A DNA stretch of 60,000 bases. Source: Hydractinia symbiolongicarpus (lineage: Eukaryota > Cnidaria > Hydrozoa > Anthoathecata > Hydractiniidae). This document shows, piece by piece, positions 33,201-43,252 of this stretch (positions are counted from its first letter, which is position 1; each line of letters starts with the position of its first letter). The stretch spans positions 12,836,001 through 12,896,000 of the forward strand of contig NC_079887.1 of NCBI RefSeq assembly GCF_029227915.1. The letters run 5' to 3'. The notes below the pieces were generated by a model that was not told the origin of the DNA, ran no database searches, and saw nothing but the letters and a program-made list of their open reading frames with translations. A program made the position numbers and the translations under genes.

Positions 33201-33520
33201 TTCATGTTTTTTTGTTTGTGTTGATGCAGGGTTTAAAGGGGTATAACTATCAATTAACAATTAGCTTAACAAGTGAGGAATGAAAAGGGTATATAAACAT
33301 TATAAGTAACAATAGGTGAGTTTTACTAACTATATGTTTCAAGAACGTGTGGCAGTTAGTAAAGCACATACACGAAATAATTACAACTTGTCTATAAAAT
33401 TAAGTTCTCACTAAATTATCTTTATATGACTTCTCACCAATGCTACGAGTATTTAAAATGGACCAGCCAGTTTGTTATTGTTATTGTTCAAATTCTAAAT
33501 GAAATAAAGTACTGGGTTAG
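30215..33520. other. Gene-free stretch upstream of the TNFR-like paralogue
   Basis: No credible ORF or exon was found on either strand. A striking perfect inverted repeat lies at 31366-31403. The proximal 1-2 kb presumably holds the paralogue's promoter. The 5' UTR just above 30135 (tgcataacaaacttaaa, about 30178) resembles that of the intact gene (tgcataacaaatttaac, about 50725). Confidence 0.5.
31366..31403. repeat. Perfect 16-bp inverted repeat with 6-nt loop
   Basis: tatcaattataatgtc and gacattataattgata face each other across ctaaaa. It could be a MITE remnant or a cruciform-prone site. Confidence 0.8.
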
Positions 33521-33574
33521 AAATAAACATGTGGCTAGTGTAGCTAGTGTAACTTTTACATGTCAGATATTGTA

Positions 33575-33720
33575 GATAGATGGACATATTTCACATGGCT
33601 AGCCTCACAAATATCAAGGGATGAACTCTGCCTATTGTTTACAGAAGGGGTTATGGCTTAAATAGGGAGTTTCAGAGTACTTAATGCTCATTTTAGACCG
33701 AATTAGGATTCATGCTTTAC
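33575..33720 (+). repeat. Interspersed repeat, copy B (paired with 1560-1690)
   Basis: The phrases catggctagcctcacaaata, tatcaaggga, gggttatggctta and tacttaatgctcattttaga match the inverse of 1560-1690 in order. Confidence 0.6.
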
Positions 33721-34344
33721 CAGACAACTTCCTACAACATCCCACACAGTGTGCCATGGTAATTTCCCTTGCATGGTTTTTGTTAACCAGGGGCTATCGC
33801 CACCAAGGAAGACCTAGCTGCATATGCTTTCCTGTTACGTTAAAGGTTACACAATAAATGCCTTGTGTAAACAAATCAGAAATGTCATATTAAAGAAGAA
33901 CAACTTTGTTCATCACTAAACATACTGCGTGCCCAGTGAGCCGTATTTGATCCGTGGTCCCCAGGAGGACTGGGAGTCTCAGACGAACCCACTACACTAT
34001 TTTCGGCAATATGTTAGTGATGAACTCAGATAGTTTATGCAGATAGTGTGTATACATAGCTAGGTGAACATTTATCATGCCACACCCGTATTTTAATAGT
34101 AATTCTTCTTATGGTAAATGACCATGTATCTACTAGCTAGCTATCTACCAAATTTCCAATCAAATAACAATCATTGATCTACTGCACTTCAGTTTAATTT
34201 TGTATAATTTTCTGACGAATTACCATGTTGCTTCCCTCCCCTTCGCTCGGTTCAACAGCAGGAAAGTGCTTACAGCAAACATCAAAACAACTCCGTTTCC
34301 AGGGCTTTCCTTTCGTATTAACGGAGATTTTTAAAATGCATTTT

Positions 34345-34408
34345 CGTCCCCAGGGTTTGTTGACTTATGCAAAGTCAAAAATGCAGAAAGCCCCGGGAAT
34401 GAGGGTCT
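34345..34408. mobile_element. MITE, CAACCTCGTTCCCAG-type, eroded
   Basis: cgtccccagggtttgttgac opposes aaagccccgggaatgaggg. Further partial ends (ccagggctttcc at about 34300 and gaccctaggggacg at about 34503) suggest nested or decayed copies. The ORF spanning 34225-34578 is repeat-derived. Confidence 0.55.
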
Positions 34409-34825
34409 ATTATAAAATCTTAGCGGAAATTGCGGAGCACGTTTGTAAACCCACCTTTTTCAAGAATCTCGTGTTTGAAATAATTCGGCTCAGGGAGCAA
34501 GAGACCCTAGGGGACGTAGCGCAGTTGTTGCGTCACTTTTTTTGCTGGAGCACTTTCCTTCTAAGTTCTTTACCATAGTAATTTGAAAATTTAATCGATT
34601 TCCCGATGTTCACAATATCATCTTTTATATTAGTATATCGTTTGATTTTCCACCATTTGTTTAATCGATAGAGCTCCTCCACGCCTATGATATTCTGACG
34701 GTATGGCTCCGTGTAATAGCTGTGCTGTCCTGAGAAATGTTATTCGTTACATCCTTGGAGAAATTTAATTACCAAAACATGTCCTCACGAACAAAAAAAA
34801 TCCACGCCGAATATAAACATACTAG

Positions 34826-34990
34826 TCGTTGCCCGTGGAAAAATCCACGGGTTCGTCCGTCCTTTATAATTACCCGTCGCAACAAAGTGGATAAAAATAT
34901 ATCGCATTTGATATTCGTGTTTCCGTAACATTATTTTCAAACTCAGCGGGGGGTCCGCGCAGAGACAGACAGACGACGAAATGAAATAAA
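34826..34990 (+). repeat. Repeat with CCCGTGGAAAAATCCACGGG palindrome and AGACAGACAGACG end
   Basis: actagtcgttgcccgtggaa continues into an exact palindrome (cccgtggaaaaatccacggg), then ttcgtccgtcc. It ends gcgcagagacagacagacga. Related ends lie at 47862-47885 and partial starts at about 26237 (gttgcccgtggaaagga) and 29366. It is a dispersed invertebrate-type repeat of uncertain class. Confidence 0.6.
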
Positions 34991-35311
34991 AAGAAGTTTC
35001 ATTGTTGACATTATATCAATCCTAACTCACAAAGAGTAAATCCTACATAAGCTAGTTCAATATTGTTAGTTAGCGTATTATTATATAGATAAACACTTCA
35101 TTCAAACAGGCACTTCAAGTCACGTGACAATTCCGTTGATCAAAAATTGCGCAATTTCACGGGAAATTCTGACGGGAAATTTTCTGTGATTTATTTTTGT
35201 TATCACATTTATATATAAACATCTGGGCACCTTCGGCACCTCTAGAAGTATAAACTTGGGCAGATATTGAAACTAGGCACATACGAGTTTATATAACGAC
35301 CTGAGCCAATA

Positions 35312-38300
35312 TTGGAGAAGCAGATGTTGTTGTGGGGCCGAAGAGAAGAAGAAAAAAGCTGATATTTGGAGGTAAAACTAAATTTAAAGAGTTGGCTCAC
35401 CTTTCAAATGTATTTTTAACTATCTGTTTACCAAGTATTTGTTATTTTGTGTACTCTAGACTTTTCTTAGTGCAGCAGTTTCGTGTTTATAAAAACTGTA
35501 TATTTACTTTTTCTCCTAAAACGCATATATATTTAGTAAAGGCCAACCGCCATTTTAGGTTTGTTACTTTACTTTAGTTACTTTAGCTAGTTATATTATT
35601 CTTATTTGTAAAGCTGTTTTATATGTAGTTATAACTAGCTTAGCTAAGTGAAGCTCTCCTCAAGCACTAGTTAGAAGACATTTTTCAAATTTCAGCAGAG
35701 CTTAACCAGTTTTATAAATACCTTTTTTTATAGACAGAATATAACAAATCATGAGTTTGACAAATAGAGATGTAATTGAGTGGTTTAAGACATTAACTGA
35801 CAGTTTTGTTAAAAATGTATATATGTGAACAGTTTTGTAGCAATTTTCTGAAAGATAGGACAATGTTTAATGATAAAACACTATTTAATAAAATTAAGAG
35901 AGTCGTCGACAAGGACAGATTTTTTAGAAGGAAAAATGGTAATTTTAAAGAATTTGGTGATACTGCTTTTTCGTTGCCTCTTATTGCCACACACGTTTCT
36001 CTTTCTGCTACAAATAAAGAAAGGACATTAATGCAGAAAGTAAACGTACTTAAAGAAGAAGGAAGGGGTTTAAAAAGAAAGTTAAGTGAACTTGAAGGTG
36101 TAGAAAAAGTAGTGCAAACATATGCTAGCCAATTAACAGCTTTAGAAGAAGTAAATGAAAAATTGAAATCGGTAGCTTTGGATACTTCCCACGATGGACA
36201 TGTTTTCGAAAGAAAATATACTATCTTAAAGAAAGATTATAGTGAACAGGAAAAAAAACTTGAGAAGTCAGAAAGAAAATTCAGTTGTTTTGTTGAAAAG
36301 TATGGTAGTGAGAGAATAAGAAACTTGAATAAAAAAATAAAACGTAGAGATGAAAACATTGCTGAAAAAATAAAAAAAATAGACGAATTGAATTCTGAAA
36401 AAAGTGAACTTGAAAAAAAAGATATATGCAGTTAGTGAAGAGTTGAATGCGAAAGAAGAAAAGGAGAATGAATTTGTATCTGTAATAGACGAGTTGAACT
36501 CTGAAAGAAAATCGTTAAAAAAGAAAGCATGGTATTTAAATAAAAAGCTAAGTGGAAGTGTGACTAATCACGGTGACCTTAAAGAAATTGAAATAGAGTT
36601 AAAGTCATTAAGACAGAAAGTAAAAACACTTGAAGCTGAAAATAACGACTTAGAAAAACTTGTGGAACTTTTGAGAGATGACATTGTAGTCTCCTTTGCA
36701 GATGGGAAATTCACAAATGATATTAGGGAGTGTATTATGGAGTTAGTGTGGTTGAATGTCAGTATGAACAAAGTAAATAATGTAATAAAATGTGTATTAA
36801 GTACATTGGCAAAAAAGGATGTTAGCAGGCTACCTTCAACTGGCATGAAATCAAGGCTAATGAGTGAAGCGTTATTGTTATCCCAGGCACAAGTAGGAGA
36901 AGCAATGTTGCAATCAACTAACAGTTCAGGGGGTAATTGTCTTCATGGTGATGGAACAACTAAATATCACCGTCATTACCAAAATTTTCAAATCACTACA
37001 GCCAGTGGAAAGTTATTGTCATTTGGCTTAGATGAGATGGCCCAAGGGAATGCGTCTGCAACTCTTGACACGTTTAGGAATTCATTAGGCGATATTTGTG
37101 ATAGTTTGGGTGGTAATAATGAAGAGCTGTTTGAAACCTTAATAACTAAAATAAAATCCACAATGAGTGATCTTGGACCAGTTAACCCTGTCTTTAATCA
37201 ACAACTCCAAGAAATGAGAGAATTATTTTTGCCTAAAGTGATAAACAATTGGTGTACATTAACAATTCATGAACGCAAACAGTTATCGCAAATGGGAAAT
37301 TTTTTTTGCAAACTACATCTTTTAGCTAACTTTGCAAGTGAGACTGATAAAGTGTTGAAAGAGTTTGAAGGGATGGGGTTAGCAGAAGATTATTCACCAG
37401 AGTACGCATTTACTACAAAGGAATCCAGTGTTGCCTGTCTTGTACGTACTGCATGCAAAGCATTTCATTCAAGAGGTAGTGATGAAGCAGGTGTTGCATC
37501 TTACTTTAACTCTTACCTTCATGGAAAAGGTGAAAAAGCAATGCTCATACCCTTCATTGGTAATCGTTTTAATGTTTTATATTATAATGCAGCAGCTGTA
37601 TACTACCATCGAGAATCAATGTTGGCATTTCTCAATGGTTGGCCAAATCCAAATAATTTATTGAAAGCTGTGAAGGAAGACCTGAGTAATGAGTTGTTTA
37701 CTGCTGAGTTAAGAGCTTTATGAATTATTGATAAATTTTTAACTGGTCCATTGTGGCGTTTAATTGAAAGCAAAAAAAGTATTCTTGATTTAAATGTACA
37801 TCTTTTTCACTTAAAAATAAAAATTAATGAACTTGGAAAAGATGCATCACCATTACTAAATCAACAGTTGATATTTCCTGAATTACCCATTCATACGGAT
37901 TGCCTTTACGAGAAACTGTTTGAAGATAATGATGATGTTGATTTTGATGTTAAGACACAACAAGCTTCGGAGATTATTTTACTACGAATTCTTGTCATAC
38001 TAGAAAGACAATGTGTTGATCAACTTCCAGGTGGGAAATATTGGAATGCTGATGACAATATAAAAAAAATCGGTGCTGTTGTACCTACCACTAACAAAGC
38101 AAGTGAATCTGATTTTGCGATATTAGACATGTTGGTCAGATCAAAACCAAATTCAAACATTCAAACAATTCAAGCTCTCACTATGTGGATGAGGAATGAC
38201 GCTGGTTCTTGGCTTGCTGAGCAATCAGATGAGGATAGGGAGTTTATCTTAGACCGTGCAAGGAAATTGGCTCCAGAAATGAAAATGAAGTATGCTGAAA

Positions 38301-39022
38301 GAAAAGCTGTTTTGAAGGAAAAAAAAGTACAACAGTTGCTAGCCAAACAAAAATTAAAAAAAGAAATTGAGGAAAAGGAAACAATGAAAAAAATAACAGC
38401 AGCTAAATCATTGATAGGTTGTCGAGTAAATCTTTGGTCGACTGAAAGTGACATTGAGAATGGATTATTAAGGACGATGTTGAAAAAGAAAAGGTTTTGA
38501 TTGCACAGTTAAATTTTTATAGGTTTGCATTGTGTGTGAAATGTCCAGTGAAATTTTACTGTCACAAAGGTTGATATTGGGAAGCATAGAAAGTTGTTGT
38601 GGGAGGAATTGTGTGAGAATTTTAAAGAAGTTGTAAAGTATAGTTTAGCAAGTGAAAGACCTATTGCACCTAAGCCAGTTTTAATGGACAAGAATACAAG
38701 GTTAGGAAATGTTACGGAGCAGAAGGTAAAGTTGGGAAGAAAGTTGAAAGAGGGTCGCTTACGGCTTGTTATTGATAAGCAACGTGCACAGCTTCAAAAA
38801 TATTTGGAAAACCCACAGTCTTTAGTTGGAAAGTTAATTCAGCATAAAGTACGCGAGGAAGGGTGCGATGATGTGTTTTGGTGTAGAGGAACAGTTATGC
38901 CATTAGTTTTATCAAATTCTAAAAAGTCAACGTATACTGTGCAGTATGAAGGAGAAGATGAGACGTGGAACTTCCCTCTTCTTGTCGATTTAGAGAAAGG
39001 AGAACTGATTATTATTTCCTAG
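35312..39022 (+). pseudogene. Broken multi-copy transposon-like gene: coiled coil, central domain, Tudor-like C-terminus
   Basis: A possible first exon ending at 35371 encodes a basic, NLS-like GPKRRRKKL. From 35806 a frame encodes long Lys/Glu coiled coils. It shifts frame at an A8 run (36413-36420), continues 36404-37723, meets an in-frame TGA at 37721, resumes in the same frame at 37751, shifts at about 38465 and 38575, and ends at 39022. Central blocks include HGDGTTKYHRHYQNFQ, SFGLDEMAQGNASATLDTF, FNQQLQEMRELFLPKV and PFIGNRFNVLYYNAAAVYYH. I recall this block order from repeated uncharacterised animal proteins, probably mobile-element-derived, but cannot name the superfamily. The last ~65 residues (LVGKLIQHKVREEG, FWCRGTV, YTVQYEGEDETW) resemble a Tudor-like barrel. 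At least four lesions make this copy non-functional unless the sequence has errors. Confidence 0.7.
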
Positions 39023-39631
39023 TTTTTTGATTGATATATGTATATTGTTAGTAGTACCTTCCTAGTAGTTTTTAGTGTTCCTCTTACTCCTTTTAGTAGA
39101 TAATTTTTTTCTTATCAACTTAATTTTCTATCTCTAGGTGTATTCAAAAAACATATGAGCCAGTGTCTGCAACAAACTGAGTACGAATTTGTGATATTTT
39201 GGATGCACAAACGATTGTGTTGGAAGTAAAAGTGGTTCTTGGATCCTTCATCATTATATAAGTGATTTTTAATTTTTACTATTTGCGTATATACCATTTA
39301 CAGAAACTCTGTAGTATAATAGAACGATAACTTTTGTACTGCTAATTTAGAAAGTATCTGCATTATTTTATCCTCACATGTTTAACGCAATGACTATATT
39401 TGTGCAAATTTTGTGCGTTTATATTTTTACACAAAAATTAAGATTTACAACTTATTTGAAGTCTGGTCTGCAAGATATTATTTTTTTTAAAAATTGATGC
39501 TTAATTAAAAAGTTTTGTTTTCGTGATAGTTCTGTATGGTTTTTGAAGTAATGCATGTTTTGGCAGCATTCTTATAGAGTGACAATTTTGAAATCAGTAT
39601 TTTTAGTAGTTTTTACTATATATATAATTTG

Positions 39632-40280
39632 GTCATTTCCATAATGGCAGAGTTGTGACATCCTATTTTAATTGGGTTTGAAGGATATGTAAATTTAAAT
39701 CCACGTTCACTGAAAAGACCAAAAGATATAAATTTTTTATGGTATTGAAATAACGTATGTTTTCGCAAATCTGGTCTGTAAAATACACGCTCTTGATAAT
39801 CTTTCAGGAAAATTTTGGACACATCCATTACTTATATATTAGTTTTCTAAGCAGTAACTTTCATAAAACAATTCAAATATATGTTTTATTGGTATTTTTA
39901 TTAGTTTTAACCATATTTGGTCATTATGTTTTCACAAATCTGGTCTGTAAAATACACACTTTTATCACGTGATAATCTTTCAGGAAAATTTTGGGCACAT
40001 CCTTTACCTATATATTGGTTTTCTAAGCAGTAACTTTTATGAAAACACTTCGAGTAATGTTTTATTAGTAATTTTATTAGTTTTAACCATATCTGGTCTG
40101 TAAAATACACACTTTTATCACGTGATAATCTTTCAAGAAAATTTTGGACACATCCTTTACCTATATATTGGTTTTCTGAGCAGTAACTTTTATGAAAACA
40201 CTTCGAGTAATGTTTTATTGGTATTTTTATTAGTTTTAACCATATTTGGTCATTTCCATAATGGCAGAGTTGTGACGTCA
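39632..40280. repeat. ~155-170-bp tandem repeat, three units, with matching flanks
   Basis: Units begin tctggtctgtaaaatacac at about 39769, 39938 and 40091, and each runs through gataatctttcaggaaaattttgg and ttttctaagcagtaactttc/tat. The outer sequences ggtcatttccataatggcagagttgtgac at 39632 and 40247 are nearly identical, so the array sits between direct repeats. ORFs inside it are repeat-derived. Confidence 0.8.
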
Positions 40281-40299
40281 TATTTTGATTAATAAAAAT

Positions 40300-41679
40300 G
40301 ATGATAAAAAATATAAGTGTTTATTAATATCCTCTAAAAATTTAAAGTTATTCCTAATTCTAGAACGAAAGATATGAGAATTTCAGTTCAGGCGATTTTG
40401 TCGTTAAAACGGACTTTTTTATACCCTGTTTTTTGTGCCATTTTATTTCCCCTTTTTCTGCAGAATCTTGCAATGCAATTGTTCAAAAAATGCCATCAAT
40501 TGCACATACCAAAATGTCCATAACTTTGGTTCTACTCAACGTACAGAGGTCATTGACCTCTCGTTGGATTTGTCTTAGTCTGTAGAACAATCTTAATTTG
40601 CTTTAGTGCTTAATTTGGGATTCAACAAAAATGCCCTGAAGTGCCTAATTCAAAAGTTAAATACATACAGACTATCAAGCCTGCACACTAATCTTTTCGA
40701 TTGTCTCATACCCCGGAGTCTTGTGCTCCGGAGTGTAACAAAAACGTGACGAGATGCATTGCATGCATCTGCTTCTAATTCTGATAATTTGCGATATATA
40801 TAGCGCACATATAGCGCACACCTAGATTTCGGTAACGCAAAACACGTTTCCTTTGATCAGTTGCGTCTTATGTGAAGCTACCGAGATTGTACAAATTTTT
40901 GATGTTGTTTGACATTGTTCCTGAATCCCTGTTTTAACTCACATATATTTAATCGACCTTGCTTCGACAGGCGAATTCCCATGGATTTCATACGGGTCAA
41001 ATACCACACTATAAATTATTAATGTTTGTATTCTGTCTGTGAAATCAAAAACGTCGTGCTACAGAAACACAAAATGTGATATTATATAAACGGGGAACCC
41101 TGCGGAGTTATTCACAAGCTGCCGACTAGTTTATTTAATAAATGCCGACGTCGCTTAATCTGATTGTGAAGGTGGTAATCACACACAAAATACCAGTCCT
41201 TTAGCTATTATGGGGTAAAAAAACCTAACGGGAGAGATTCCTTACATTTTTTGGCAATTTAAAAATAAAGGCCAATCAGGATTGGATTTTTATATAAATG
41301 ACGAATCATAAACTAAAGCTCGTTAGATTCCTTTGCAACATACTTTTACGTTCACCCAATCGTTTAGAAAGGAAAGTTTCTTATTTTTTTGCTTTTATGT
41401 TTTGCCATTCGATACCTCTAAAGAACACTATTTGTGTTCTGCCAAGATGGCATGTTTTTTTAAAACTGCTCGTCATTTTTTCTGTTTGCTTACATTTTTA
41501 CCGAAAAGACAAACTACAACTGCCAATCTAGCGATCTAGCTACCTAGCTATTACCTACCTGACCAACCTATTGTTTTTGTTGTTTGTTACTTATTAAGCA
41601 TAAATGTCCCTTGTTTGTTCATGACATGATAATGTCTATATTATACAATCAAAAGGTATAGTTTCAACTTACACGGTCA
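40300..41679. other. Gene-free stretch
   Basis: No supported exon was found. A small CCGGAG/CTCCGG palindrome lies at about 40713-40735. The rest is unassigned AT-rich sequence. Confidence 0.4.
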
Positions 41680-41840
41680 AATATAAAAATTCGTTAGTTT
41701 TTGTGAAAAACTTTGTTCTATGAACACATGCTGTACGTACAAAACAAATAAAAAAAATCCGTTAAAAAAATACGTACCAAAATATTACAACACGTACAAA
41801 AATTCCTTCAACAAAAATATAAATCACTAACATACTTTAA
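41680..41840. repeat. 3'-flank repeat module, copy 2
   Basis: acggtcaaatataaaaattcgttagtttttgtg, aaaaaatacgtaccaaaata and ttacaacacgtacaaaaat correspond to 18130-18310 and 42170-42400. It follows the truncated death-fold exon copy at 42041-42107. Confidence 0.6.
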
Positions 41841-41964
41841 GGGGTTGAAAAAACAGGGTGAGCAAATCATGGAAATTATTCAAAATAGAAAGGAATGACA
41901 TTTCATCAACTTTTATCCAGGAAAAAGAAACTGATAAAAACTAAAGAAAAGAAACTAAATCCCA

Positions 41965-42026
41965 GATTTCAAGAGCATCTTCCGAAGGACAGTGCTTACT
42001 GTCCTGCGGAAGATGCTCTTGAAATC
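41965..42026. repeat. 29-bp fold-back inverted repeat with 4-nt loop
   Basis: gatttcaagagcatcttccg continues as aaggacagt and is mirrored, with one mismatch, after the loop gctt. The right arm also matches the 3' flank of the intact receptor's last exon (about 43210-43235, ggaagatgctctt). Confidence 0.85.
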
Positions 42027-42040
42027 TTTAAAATCCAAAA

Positions 42041-42107
42041 TTATTGCAACAAACAGAGGTATTCATGCAAAGGTGTATCAACAACCTCATTCAGTTCAAT
42101 CAAACCG
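42041..42107 (-). pseudogene. Truncated third copy of the TNFR-like terminal exon
   Basis: On the minus strand, GLIELNEVVDTPLHEYLCLLQ then stop parallels the last codons of the intact gene (GLIELNEVVDIPLHEYLCSPH, stop at 43253). The homology is cut at the T15 run (42108-42122), so only the C-terminal 21-22 codons survive. The downstream flank (42000-42040) also matches that of the intact gene. Confidence 0.75.
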
Positions 42108-42169
42108 TTTTTTTTTTTTTTTGTGAAATTTTAAACTGAAATTGCAAAATTTCAACTTAAATATCAAAA

Positions 42170-42400
42170 TATAAAGTTTTTAGTTTTCGCGGAAAACATT
42201 TTCTCTTTGGAGAAACATGCTGGGGGTACAATAAAAAATGAAAAATCCATTTAAAAAATACTTACCAAATTATTACAACAAACCGTACAGAAATTGCTTC
42301 AACAAAAAAGACAAATTAAATAATAATAAATCATTTTGCGCCATGTGTATAAAACTCAATGTCAAAAATATTAAATAACTATAAAATAAAAAAATATACA
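42170..42400. repeat. 3'-flank repeat module, copy 3
   Basis: aaatataaagtttttagttt, aaaaaatacttaccaaatta and aaattgcttcaacaaaaaa are shared with copies at 18130 and 41680. It lies about 0.85 kb beyond the stop of the intact TNFR-like gene. Confidence 0.55.
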
Positions 42401-43252
42401 TACAATACAGACGATGGTTTTTTAAATCTTATATATTCATATATATTCATAGGCTGAAATAAATCAGATGTCATCGGGTAGGTTGGTGTTATCTCAAAGT
42501 TCAACGAAAAAGTTTATTCTTTCTAGCTGAAATTAAGTCGAAAGCAACTCAGTTCCACCTCTTCCTTTCATGTAGAAAAACATGGAAAGAAATAAAACGA
42601 ACAAGTGTCACAGGAAAGATTTTTCTACGACACTGAAAAGTTTTATTTTCTGAAATTTAAAACTAAGAGGGTTATCTGAAAAAACAGCCTGCTTAAAAAG
42701 TATTTTGGGGTTGCTAGATCGAATTCCCGCTGTATTGCTTCATTAAACACACAGTGTACTTTACAATAAACAGGTAATGCATCAAAAATTCAAAAAGATT
42801 TATAAATTATCTAAAATTCGTTAAAATCTAGTTACATCTACTAAAAACAGGAAACAATTTAAAATTTTACTACTATTAACTTAATCGTTGCTGGAATAAG
42901 CATTGTAACAAAAGTTTTTAAACATTCGCAGGTAAAATAAGTCTACCGCACCAGCTTCTTGAATATGCCGTGTTCAGAAATATCGTGATTATTGGTGAAC
43001 AGGCGAGGGAGGAAAAATATATATTTATAATGCAGATTTAAGTTTTCATTCGTTTTCAACCTATTTTAAACATCCAAATCCTTCTTGAGATTTTTCTTTA
43101 AAGCAATCTTTAAAATTGCCTGGGATTGTCAATGTATATTTGAATATTCAAACAGTAAAAAATTCAAAATTAATAGGAAAACATAATTTGTCTCAATCAT
43201 AGTATAAGCACTGTCCAACGGAAGATGCTCTTAAAATCTTTTCAACCCCAAA
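42400..43252. other. 3' flank of the TNFR-like gene; no gene seen
   Basis: AT-rich sequence with no supported ORF. It presumably contains the receptor's 3' UTR. Confidence 0.4.

Noticed and set aside
34225-34578. 117-codon plus ORF
   Set aside because: It runs through MITE ends and has no conserved protein feature.
39616-40281. ORFs on both strands with repeated peptides
   Set aside because: They derive from the ~160-bp tandem repeat.
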